Source: Olsenella sp. An270
Lineage (GTDB): Bacteria > Actinomycetota > Coriobacteriia > Coriobacteriales > Atopobiaceae
DNA: 64,000 bases
Direction of reading: 5' to 3'
Assembly: GCF_002159735.1 (NCBI RefSeq)
Contig: NZ_NFJF01000004.1
Coordinates: 1 to 64,000, forward strand
This document shows, piece by piece, positions 11,492 to 18,965 of this stretch (within the stretch, counting starts at the first letter, position 1; each line of letters opens with the position of its first letter). The notes beneath the pieces are model-generated. The model was not told the DNA's origin. It searched no databases and saw only the letters and a list, made by a program, of their open reading frames with translations. A program made the translations under genes and the position numbers.

Positions 11492-12586
11492 ATGGAGAAG
11501 GTCATCGGCCTCATCACCTGCAACTACTCCGCCAAGGAGTCCAGCGCGCTCACCGAGAGCCGTCCCGTGGCGTCGCTGCCGTACTTCGGCCGCTATCGCC
11601 TCGTCGACTTTGCCCTGTCGAACCTCGTGAACTGCGGGATCCGCACGGTGGGCATGGTCATGCCGTACAACTACCGCTCGATCATCGACCACACCGGCTC
11701 CGGCAAGGACTGGGACCTCGACCGCAAGAACGGCGGCCTGTTCATCCTCCCCGGCTCCGCGTTCGGCACCTCGCGCACCGGCGCGCGCTTCCTGCTTCGT
11801 GACCTCATTCACAACAAGACCTACTTCAAGCGCAGCAACGCCGACGCCGTGATCTGCTCGACGGCCAACTTCGTCTACAACATCGACCTCGACGAGGTCT
11901 ACGAGGCCCACAAGGCCTCCGGCGCCGACATCACCGTCCTCACCAAGACGGCGTCCGAGAAGGACGCCGACGTGACGGCGTTCGACGTCATCGACGGCCG
12001 CGTCCAGGGCGTGCGCCAGGGCGTCAACTTTGGCGACACGATGTTCCTCGACTGCTTCGTCATCAACCGCCAGCTGCTGCTCGACATGTTCGACTGGTAC
12101 GCGCCGACGGACTACCTCGACCTCTTCGAGGCGATGACGGGCGACTTTGGCCGCGTCGACGTGCGCACCCACGACTTCGGCGGCTACGTCGCGCCGATCT
12201 TCAACAAGCGCTCCTACTTCCGCGCCAACATGGACCTGCTCGACCCGCGCATCACCGCCGAGCTCTTCCCCGCGGACCGCTCCATCAAGACCAAGACGCA
12301 CGACACGCCGCCCGCCAAGTTTGAGATCGGCTCCCGCGTGCTCAACTCCGCGGCGTCCTCGGGCGACCGCATCTACGGCAGCGTGAGCGACTCCATCCTG
12401 GGCCGCAACGTCATCGTCGAGGCGGGCGCCACGGTGCGCAACTCCATCGTGATGCAGGGCTGCGTCGTCAAGAGCGGCGCGCGCGTCGAGAACGCCATCG
12501 TGGACCGCGGCAACGTGGTCCCGGCCGGCACCGAGCTGCGCGGCACCCCCGAGGACGTCCTCATCACCGAGAAGGCCCACGAGTAG
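11492..12586 (+). CDS. glgD: GlgD, paralogous subunit of ADP-glucose pyrophosphorylase
   Basis: This 364-residue GlgC homolog opens with GLITCNYSAKESSALTESRP in place of the GGxGxRL loop, so the nucleotide-binding signature is lost, as in GlgD of Firmicutes. It keeps PVASLPYFGRYRLVDFALSN and the C-terminal beta-helix. In characterised systems GlgD is a non-catalytic or modulatory partner that activates GlgC. The gene starts 2 bases after glgC and ends 16 bases before glgA, so it is clearly in the same transcript. Confidence 0.95.
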   Translation: MEKVIGLITCNYSAKESSALTESRPVASLPYFGRYRLVDFALSNLVNCGIRTVGMVMPYNYRSIIDHTGSGKDWDLDRKNGGLFILPGSAFGTSRTGARFLLRDLIHNKTYFKRSNADAVICSTANFVYNIDLDEVYEAHKASGADITVLTKTASEKDADVTAFDVIDGRVQGVRQGVNFGDTMFLDCFVINRQLLLDMFDWYAPTDYLDLFEAMTGDFGRVDVRTHDFGGYVAPIFNKRSYFRANMDLLDPRITAELFPADRSIKTKTHDTPPAKFEIGSRVLNSAASSGDRIYGSVSDSILGRNVIVEAGATVRNSIVMQGCVVKSGARVENAIVDRGNVVPAGTELRGTPEDVLITEKAHE

Positions 12587-12602
12587 GCGAGGGGGAGTCT
12601 CA

Positions 12603-14099
12603 ATGGCAACATCAGCCAAGCGCAGGAAGCTGCGCGTGCTCTTCGCGTCCTCCGAGGCCGTGCCCTTCGCCAAGACGGGCGGCCTGGGTGACGTGGCGGG
12701 CTCGCTGCCCCGCGCTCTCAAGCACGCCGGCGCCCGCGTCGCCGTGATCCTGCCCAAGTACGCGAGCATCCCGCAGGAGTACAAGGACCAGATGAAGCAC
12801 GTAGCCGACTTCTACGTGCCGCTCGCCTGGCGCAACGAGTACTGCGGCATCGAGAAGCTCACGCTCCAGGATCTTGACTTCTACTTCGTGGACAACGAGG
12901 CCTACTTCAAGCGCGACGGCCTCTACGGCTACTTCGACGACGGCGAGCGCTTCGCGTTCTTCTCGAAGGCCATCTGCGAGGCCATCGCCAAGGTGCCCGA
13001 GCTCGAGTGCGACGTCCTGCACTGCAACGACTGGCAGACGGCCCTGTGCTGCGTGTTCCTGCGCGAGTTCTATCAGCAGGTCCCGCAGTGCGCCAACGTC
13101 AAGACCGTCTTCACGATCCACAACGTGAAGTTCCAGGGCCAGTACAGCGACAAGGTTCTCGAGGAGGTGCTGGGCCTCGCCCACATCCCCGCCGCGCGCG
13201 ACCAGCTCTACTGCGACCGCGACTCCATCAACTACATGAAGGGCGCCCTCTGCTACACGGACTTCCTCACCACGGTGAGCCCGAGCTACGCCTACGAGCT
13301 GCAGATGCCCTTCTACGGCGAGGGCCTCGACGACATCTTCCGCCGTCGCCAGAACGTGCTGCGCGGCATCCTCAACGGCATCGACCAGACCATCTGGGAC
13401 CCCGCGACCGACCCCATGATCCCGGCCAACTACACGGCCAAGGAGCTGGAGAACAAGGCGGAGTGCAAGCGCGCCCTCCAGGAGGAGCTGGGCCTGGCGC
13501 AGGACCCCACGCGCCCGCTCGTCGTCTCCATCGGCCGCCTCACGGACCAGAAGGGCCTGGGCCTGGTGCGCTACGCGATGGACCACCTCATGCAGCGCGG
13601 CGTGCAGGTTGCGATCCTGGGCACCGGCGACAAGGACCACGAGGACGCCTTCCGTTACTTCGACGCCAAGTACGGCGACCAGATGTGCGCGCGCATCGCC
13701 TTTGACAACGCGCTCTCGCACCGCATGTACGCGGGCGGTGACATGCTCCTCATGCCGTCCGAGTTCGAGCCGTGCGGCCTGTCGCAGATGATCGCCATGC
13801 GCTACGGCACCCTGCCCGTGGTGCGCGAGACCGGCGGCCTGCGCGACTCCGTCATGCCGTACAACAAGTACACCGGCGAGGGCACGGGCTTCTCGTTCGC
13901 CAACATGAACGCCGACGAGATGGCCGACACGCTCCTGGGCGCCTGCGAGATCTTCTGGACCGAGCCCGAGACCTGGCGTAAGATTCAGCTCCAGGCTATG
14001 GACGCGGACTTCAGCTGGCGTCGAGCCGCGAACGACTACATGGACATCTACCATGACCTCCACCCGGAGATCATCAGGTACAACAAGAGGAGAGACTAG
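12603..14099 (+). CDS. glgA: Glycogen synthase (ADP-glucose)
   Basis: This 498-residue GT5 enzyme has the ADP-glucose-binding KTGGLGDVAGSLPRAL (residues 21-36), the HCNDWQTAL motif (about 140), a GRLTDQKGL hinge near 305 and the EFEPCGLSQMIAMRYGT retaining-GT motif near 385. It extends alpha-1,4-glucan chains from ADP-glucose supplied by GlgC/GlgD. It is followed after 3 bases by the GH13-GH77 gene, so the block glgB to 17,366 is probably one or two transcripts. Confidence 0.96.
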   Translation: MATSAKRRKLRVLFASSEAVPFAKTGGLGDVAGSLPRALKHAGARVAVILPKYASIPQEYKDQMKHVADFYVPLAWRNEYCGIEKLTLQDLDFYFVDNEAYFKRDGLYGYFDDGERFAFFSKAICEAIAKVPELECDVLHCNDWQTALCCVFLREFYQQVPQCANVKTVFTIHNVKFQGQYSDKVLEEVLGLAHIPAARDQLYCDRDSINYMKGALCYTDFLTTVSPSYAYELQMPFYGEGLDDIFRRRQNVLRGILNGIDQTIWDPATDPMIPANYTAKELENKAECKRALQEELGLAQDPTRPLVVSIGRLTDQKGLGLVRYAMDHLMQRGVQVAILGTGDKDHEDAFRYFDAKYGDQMCARIAFDNALSHRMYAGGDMLLMPSEFEPCGLSQMIAMRYGTLPVVRETGGLRDSVMPYNKYTGEGTGFSFANMNADEMADTLLGACEIFWTEPETWRKIQLQAMDADFSWRRAANDYMDIYHDLHPEIIRYNKRRD

Positions 14100-14102
14100 C
14101 GT

Positions 14103-17100
14103 TTGAGAGCACGCCACGTAACCTCAGAGCGTGAGTACAGGTCTCCATTCGGTGCCGTCCAACTGGGCGGCACCGTTTCGCTGAGCATAGACGTGTGGGA
14201 GGACGACGTCACCTTCTGCACCCTGCGCGTGTGGACCGACGCCCACGGCGAGGAGCTCATCGAGATGCGCGGCGCCGAGCACGCCGGCGGCCTGCGCTTC
14301 ACCGCCACGTACAAGCCCGCCGAGACCGGCGTGGTCTGGTACAACTTCGACATCGAGGCGAACGACGGCGCGGTGTGGCGCTACGGCGCGCGCGAGGGGT
14401 GGACCACCGGCGAGGGCGCCTTCGCCTACGGCGACCCCCCGTCGTTCCAGATCACGGTCTTCTCGCCCCGGGCTCGCCAGCCCCTCTGGTACCGCGAGGG
14501 AATCGTCTACCAGATCTTCCCCGACCGCTTTGCGCGCGGGGAGGACTGGCGCGAGCGCGCCGCGGACACGCTGGCCGTGCGCCGCAGGGGCGGTCCCGAC
14601 CGCAAGGTGCTCGAGGACTGGGACACGCCGCCGACCTACGAGCGCCGCGAGGACGGCAGCGTGGCGTGCTGGGACTTCTACGGCGGCACGCTCGAGGGCA
14701 TCCGCGAGCGGCTGGGCTATCTGGAGGACCTGGGCGTCACGGCGCTCTACCTCAACCCCGTCTTTGAGGCGGCGAGCAACCACCGCTACGACACGGCCGA
14801 CTACCTGCGCATAGACCCGATGCTCGGCGACGAGCAGAGCTTCCGGTCCCTCTGCGTCGACGCCGAGGAGCACGGCATCTCCGTCATCCTGGACGGCGTC
14901 TTCAACCACGTGGGCGCGGACTCGCGCTACTTCAACCGCTTTGGCACCTACCCCGAGCCGGGTGCGTGGCAGGGCGAGCGCTCGCCGTACCGCGACTGGT
15001 TCACCTTCCACGAGGACGGCACCTACGCCGGCTGGTGGGGAGACCAGAACCTCCCCTCCGTGCGCGCCGACTGCGAGGACTTCCACGACCTCGTGTGCGG
15101 GCGTGCCGGCGTGATCCGCCACTGGCTGCGCCAGGGCGCGCGCGGCTGGCGCCTCGACGTCGCCGACGAGCTCACCGACGAGTTCATCGTCCAGATCAAG
15201 CGCGCCCTGCTGTCCGAGAGGCCCGACGGCGTGCTGATCGGCGAGGTCTGGGAGGACGCCTCCCACAAGATGGCCTACGGCAAGCTCCGCCAGTACTTCC
15301 AGGGCGCCGAGCTCGACGCCACGATGAACTACCCGGTGCGCACCGCCCTTCTCGCCTACATCCGGGGCGACATGGGCGCGAGCGAGCTCGCCGCACGCCT
15401 GGAGGAGCTGCGCGAGAACTACCCGCGCGACAACTTCTACTCGGCGCTCAACCTGCTGGGCAGCCACGATCGCGAGCGCCTGTTCACGGTGCTCGGCGGC
15501 GCGCCCGACCCGGACTCGGTCCCCGAGGGCGAGCGCGCCGGCTGGCGCCTCTCCGACGACCAGGTGGGCCTCGCGAAGGCGCGCCTGTGGGTCATGGCGC
15601 TGCTGCAGATGACCCTGCCCGGCGTCCCGTGCGTCTACTACGGCGACGAGCGCGGGGTCGAGGGCTTCCGCGACCCGTACAACCGCGCGAGCTTCCCGTG
15701 GGACGGCGGCAGGCGCGACTGCACCGACATCTACCGCAACGCGATCGCGGTGCGCAAGATGCTGCCGGAGCTGCTGGTGGACGGCGAGTTCGAGCCCTTC
15801 TCGTCTGGCGAGGACGTCTTTGGCTTCTGGCGTCGCGGCGAGGGCGAGCGCGTGTGCGTGCTCGTCAACGCCAGCCTCTCCGAGGCCCACACCGTCAAGG
15901 TCCCCGTGGGCGACAAGCAGGTCTCCGACGTGGTCTCGGGCAAGGTCCCGCGCGTGAGCCACGGCCAGGCCGAGGTCTTCCTCTGGCCGCTCGGCACCTC
16001 CGTGCTGCACTTCCACGACGAGCAGCGCCTCCAGGCCCCGCTCGAGCGCGGCATGGGCGTGCTCTGCCACATCACCTCCGTGCCCAACGGCGGCTGGCCC
16101 GGCACCCTCGGCGCCCCGGCGCGCCGCTTCGTGGACTGGCTCGCCGCCGGCGGTCAGAAGTACTGGCAGGTCCTGCCCGTCAACCCCACGGACCGCTTTG
16201 GGTCCCCGTACGCGGGCCTGGGCGCGTTCGCGGGCAACCTGGGCCTGCTCGAGCTGCCGGCGCCGGCCGCGCTGGCGCGCCTCGAGCGGATCGGCAACGA
16301 CCCCGAGTACCTCCGCTTCTGCGACGAGAACGACTACTGGCTCACGCCGTACGCCACCTTCCGCGCGTGCAAGGAGCTCCTGGGCGAGAAGCCCTGGCAG
16401 GAGTGGCCGGAGCCCTATCACACCTACTCGCCGCGCCTGGCGTCCGACCCCAAGCTGCGCCACGCGATCGAGGCGCACCGCCGCCTGCAGTTCGAGTTCC
16501 AGCGCGAGTGGGACGACCTGCTCGAGTACGCGCACGCGCGCGGCATCAAGATCATCGGCGACATGCCGATGTTCGTCTCGGCCGACTCCGCCGACGTGTG
16601 GAGCGAGCCCGACATCTTCGACCTGGACGAGCGCGGCTATCCGCGCCGCCAGGCCGGCGCCCCCGGTGACGCCTTCGCGCCCGACGGCCAGAACTGGGGC
16701 AATCCCACGTTCCGCTGGGACATCCTCCGCGAGCAAAACTTTGGCTGGTGGCTGCGCCGATTCAGCCGGATGCTCGCCCTCTACGACGTGGTGCGCCTCG
16801 ACCACTTCATCGGCTTCTCCTCGTACTTCGGGATCCCCGATGGCAAGACGGCGCGCGACGGCGCGTACGCCTTCGGCCCCGGTGCGGAGCTCTTCAAGGC
16901 GGCCGAGCGCCAGTTTGGGCCGCTGCCGTTCATCGCCGAGGACCTGGGCGCGATCACGCCGGCCGTCCGCGCGCTGGTGGCCGCGACGGGCTTTCTGGGC
17001 ATGGACGTGGCGCAGTTCTCCGACGACGACGTGCGCGAGGGCTACGCCCCGCGCCCCGAGACCGTGGCCTACACCGGCACGCACGACAACCAGACGCTGG

Positions 17101-17366
17101 TGGGCTTCTGCGAGCAGCGCTACGGGCTCGAGCGCGAGGAGGCGGTCGAGGTCGCGGACGGCATCATGCGCCGCGTGCTCGCGAGCGACGCGGACGTGGC
17201 GATCGTCCCGCTGCAGGACGTGCTCGGCCTCGGCGACGAGGCGCGCATGAACGTGCCCGGCGTGGCCGACGGCAACTGGAGCTGGCGTGCGTCCGACGCC
17301 GACGTCGCGGCCGCGGCGTCGCGCCTGGCCGAGCTCGCCGAGGAGAGCGGGAGGATCCTGGGCTAG
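14103..17366 (+). CDS. Fused GH13 alpha-amylase/neopullulanase and GH77 4-alpha-glucanotransferase
   Basis: A single frame of 1,087 residues from a TTG that follows AGAGGAGA. Residues 1-125 form a CBM34-like beta domain. Residues 130-640 are a GH13 barrel with the nucleophile in GWRLDVADE (about 350), the Glu in LIGEVWED (about 381) and GSHDRERL (about 454). Residues 645-1087 are a complete GH77 (MalQ-type) amylomaltase with LPVNPTDRFGSPYAG, the nucleophile in VVRLDHFIGFSS (about 898), FIAEDLGAITP (about 943) and GTHDNQTL (about 993). Hydrolysis or debranching and disproportionation of glycogen-derived maltodextrins are thus physically linked. All visible catalytic residues are intact in both halves. 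Confidence 0.93.
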   Translation: MRARHVTSEREYRSPFGAVQLGGTVSLSIDVWEDDVTFCTLRVWTDAHGEELIEMRGAEHAGGLRFTATYKPAETGVVWYNFDIEANDGAVWRYGAREGWTTGEGAFAYGDPPSFQITVFSPRARQPLWYREGIVYQIFPDRFARGEDWRERAADTLAVRRRGGPDRKVLEDWDTPPTYERREDGSVACWDFYGGTLEGIRERLGYLEDLGVTALYLNPVFEAASNHRYDTADYLRIDPMLGDEQSFRSLCVDAEEHGISVILDGVFNHVGADSRYFNRFGTYPEPGAWQGERSPYRDWFTFHEDGTYAGWWGDQNLPSVRADCEDFHDLVCGRAGVIRHWLRQGARGWRLDVADELTDEFIVQIKRALLSERPDGVLIGEVWEDASHKMAYGKLRQYFQGAELDATMNYPVRTALLAYIRGDMGASELAARLEELRENYPRDNFYSALNLLGSHDRERLFTVLGGAPDPDSVPEGERAGWRLSDDQVGLAKARLWVMALLQMTLPGVPCVYYGDERGVEGFRDPYNRASFPWDGGRRDCTDIYRNAIAVRKMLPELLVDGEFEPFSSGEDVFGFWRRGEGERVCVLVNASLSEAHTVKVPVGDKQVSDVVSGKVPRVSHGQAEVFLWPLGTSVLHFHDEQRLQAPLERGMGVLCHITSVPNGGWPGTLGAPARRFVDWLAAGGQKYWQVLPVNPTDRFGSPYAGLGAFAGNLGLLELPAPAALARLERIGNDPEYLRFCDENDYWLTPYATFRACKELLGEKPWQEWPEPYHTYSPRLASDPKLRHAIEAHRRLQFEFQREWDDLLEYAHARGIKIIGDMPMFVSADSADVWSEPDIFDLDERGYPRRQAGAPGDAFAPDGQNWGNPTFRWDILREQNFGWWLRRFSRMLALYDVVRLDHFIGFSSYFGIPDGKTARDGAYAFGPGAELFKAAERQFGPLPFIAEDLGAITPAVRALVAATGFLGMDVAQFSDDDVREGYAPRPETVAYTGTHDNQTLVGFCEQRYGLEREEAVEVADGIMRRVLASDADVAIVPLQDVLGLGDEARMNVPGVADGNWSWRASDADVAAAASRLAELAEESGRILG

Positions 17367-17394
17367 CGCGACGGGCGCACGGTTCTTCTCGCCT

Positions 17395-17541
17395 GTTCTT
17401 CTCGGCCGCTTGCCGCGTCCTGAAAATCGGACCTGCGGCACGGAAGGGCGCCCAAACGTCCTTAAAATCAAGGCTGCGGCACAAATCGGGTCCTCCGACG
17501 TGCCGCAGCCTCGTTTTTAAGGACAGCTTGCCGAGAAGAAC
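17395..17541. other. Repeat block bracketed by 11-bp inverted motif
   Basis: GTTCTTCTCGG (17395-17405) and its exact complement CCGAGAAGAAC (17531-17541) enclose repeat array A1. An extra copy, GTTCTTCTCGC, lies at 17382. This is one of several intergenic blocks delimited by the same 11-mer in inverted orientation. Confidence 0.6.
17416..17525. repeat. Repeat array A1 (41-bp period), left of gene A
   Basis: Two direct units of the form CGTCCTNAAAATC...CTGCGGCAC start at 17416 and 17457, exactly 41 bp apart. One inverted unit (GTGCCGCAG...TTTTTAAGGACA) follows at 17500-17525. Nearly the same 110 bases recur in the same orientation at 18740-18849, so the two arrays flank gene A as direct repeats. 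Confidence 0.9.
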
Positions 17542-17565
17542 GAGCGAGGCGCGACGCCCACGTCG

Positions 17566-18660
17566 TCAGCCGATGCCGTACGCTTCCACGGGGACGACGT
17601 CCCGGACCTCGGCGTCCGCCCGGTCCCGCCCTCGCCCGTGGTCGCCCCAGCGGACGCCGTCGATGCGCTCTAGCTCCAGGTAAAGGCGCAGCCTCAGCCG
17701 CCTGAGCCGCTCGCTCTCCCGGTGGGTGCGTCGCTTTGCCGGGGTGCCGAGGTCGCGCCTGATGAGGTCCACGAGACCGTCCATGTAGGCGAGGTCGCGG
17801 TACTGCCTCCTGGTGACGAGGTACTCCACGATTCCGATGGCGGTGAGCTCGTTATGCCGCTCCGCGTCTCGCGCATGCGCCTCCTCGCTGGCGTGGTCTC
17901 TGCCGTCGTACTCCACCGCCGCGCCGAGCAGCGCCCTCCCGTTGCGCATCGCGTCGGCGGGCGCGCGCAGAAGGATGTCGGGCTTGCGGATGCCGGCGCG
18001 CATCCTGTCGCGGATGCGGGTGACCTCCAGCGGCGCGTTCATCGAGAGCACGTCGAGGCCGTAGCCGCCGCGCGCAGGGTTGAGTCCCAGGCGCAGGGAG
18101 AGCTTGGTCTCTCGCGGGGATCCGGAGTTCACGCAGGCACGTCCCAGGGCGCGTCGCACCTTGGCGGCGCCGGGGAACGAGCCCAGGGCGTCGAGGTGCG
18201 CCAGGACCATGTCGCGCGTGGTGGGCGCGGACCAGCGCTGCCACATGCCGCCCTCGAGCTCCGGCGCGATGGCGTAGGTGCCCATGAGCTCGGAGAGCAG
18301 CACGATGAGCTCGAGCTCCGTGAGGCGCGGCGCCATCTGGACGGCAAGGTGCTCCGGGGAGACGCACCGGACGCCGGGCGCCACGAGAAAGGCGGAGCCG
18401 GCGGGCAGCGGGCGGGACACGGTGTGCGTCTTGACGCGCTTGGACCTCCTGCGCCCCGCCTCGTCGGCGACGAGGGCCTCTATCGGCTGCGCGAGCCGGC
18501 CGAGCAGCGGCGTCTGCGCAATCAGGCTCGCAAGCTCGGCGTCGCTTGGGCCGCGGCCGGGGACGGGCGCGTCGCAGCGCTGGCGCCACTCCAGGCTCAG
18601 GCGCAGCTCTTGTCGGCGGATCACCTCTAGGGCGGTAAGATGAGAAAGCATCAGTTCCAT
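17566..18660 (-). CDS. Orphan gene A: PD-(D/E)XK nuclease-like protein (DUF559-like C-terminus)
   Basis: This 364-residue protein has an N-terminal part of about 180 residues with VAPGVRCVSPEHLAVQMA and LLSELMGTY, reminiscent of AbiEi-like regions. The C-terminal nuclease-like core has GSPRET (Glu, about 190), KPDILL (Asp, about 236), then AVEYDGRDH and a helix with ARDAERHNELTAIG. This is the order seen in DUF559/Vsr-type folds. It is paralogous to genes B (44,354) and C (52,809): all three share the SEL/G-Y segment, a GSP-E motif, a P/C-D pair and a final E-containing strand. It is flanked by direct repeat arrays A1 and A2. Enzyme activity is inferred, not shown. The Lys of a canonical motif is not obvious. 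Confidence 0.6.
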   Translation of the reverse strand: MELMLSHLTALEVIRRQELRLSLEWRQRCDAPVPGRGPSDAELASLIAQTPLLGRLAQPIEALVADEAGRRRSKRVKTHTVSRPLPAGSAFLVAPGVRCVSPEHLAVQMAPRLTELELIVLLSELMGTYAIAPELEGGMWQRWSAPTTRDMVLAHLDALGSFPGAAKVRRALGRACVNSGSPRETKLSLRLGLNPARGGYGLDVLSMNAPLEVTRIRDRMRAGIRKPDILLRAPADAMRNGRALLGAAVEYDGRDHASEEAHARDAERHNELTAIGIVEYLVTRRQYRDLAYMDGLVDLIRRDLGTPAKRRTHRESERLRRLRLRLYLELERIDGVRWGDHGRGRDRADAEVRDVVPVEAYGIG

Positions 18661-18666
18661 GTGACG

Positions 18667-18694
18667 ATTATAAACTAATAATTTAGTAACACAA
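18667..18694 (-). promoter_or_regulatory. Promoter of gene A, apparently leaderless
   Basis: On the minus strand TTGTGT (18694-18689) and a consensus TATAAT (18672-18667) are 16 bp apart. Only six bases separate TATAAT from the ATG at 18660, and there is no ribosome-binding site. Transcription should begin at or next to the start codon. The region is strikingly AT-rich against its surroundings. Confidence 0.75.
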
Positions 18695-18739
18695 CGGATA
18701 GCCTTGCATTGAATGTTAGTCGACCATCCGCGTCACGGG

Positions 18740-18849
18740 CGTCCTGAAAAATGGGCCTGCGGCACGGAAGGGCGTCCAAACGTCCTGAAAATCAGGGCTG
18801 CGGCACAAATTTGGCCCTCCTGCGTGCCGCTGCCTCGTTTTTAAGGACA
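18740..18849. repeat. Repeat array A2 (41-bp period), right of gene A
   Basis: This is a second copy of the A1 array in the same orientation. Direct units start at 18740 and 18781 (41 bp apart), and the inverted unit GTGCCGC...TTTTTAAGGACA ends at 18849. It differs from A1 at scattered positions, so it is an old or diverging copy. It separates gene A from mfd; the rest of 18,661-18,965 holds only the gene A promoter and the mfd promoter region. Confidence 0.9.
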
Positions 18850-18887
18850 TCCGATGGGGAAGGCTCGGAACCTCGGGGCGTCATCGC

Positions 18888-18906
18888 TACAATGGGCGAG
18901 AAGAAC
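18888..18906 (+). promoter_or_regulatory. mfd -10 box followed by the GCGAGAAGAAC motif
   Basis: TACAAT at 18888-18893 is followed after two bases by GCGAGAAGAAC (18896-18906), placing the motif around the expected transcription start of mfd. I see no good -35. The same -10/motif arrangement precedes mazG (30,433) and the alcohol dehydrogenase (36,296). Confidence 0.5.
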
Positions 18907-18965
18907 CACCCGTCGCGACCGACCCCGGATGCCGGGGCCGGCGCGCCCTGCTGTAGAGGTAGCCC

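Noticed and set aside
12612-14117. Minus-strand open frame opposite glgA
   Set aside because: Low-complexity Val/Leu/Glu/His composition typical of antisense frames; glgA motifs are unambiguous on the plus strand.
14124-17471. Very long minus-strand open frame opposite the GH13-GH77 gene
   Set aside because: High-GC antisense shadow. Its translation is Ala/Val/Arg/His-rich with no domain, while the plus strand encodes two intact catalytic domains.
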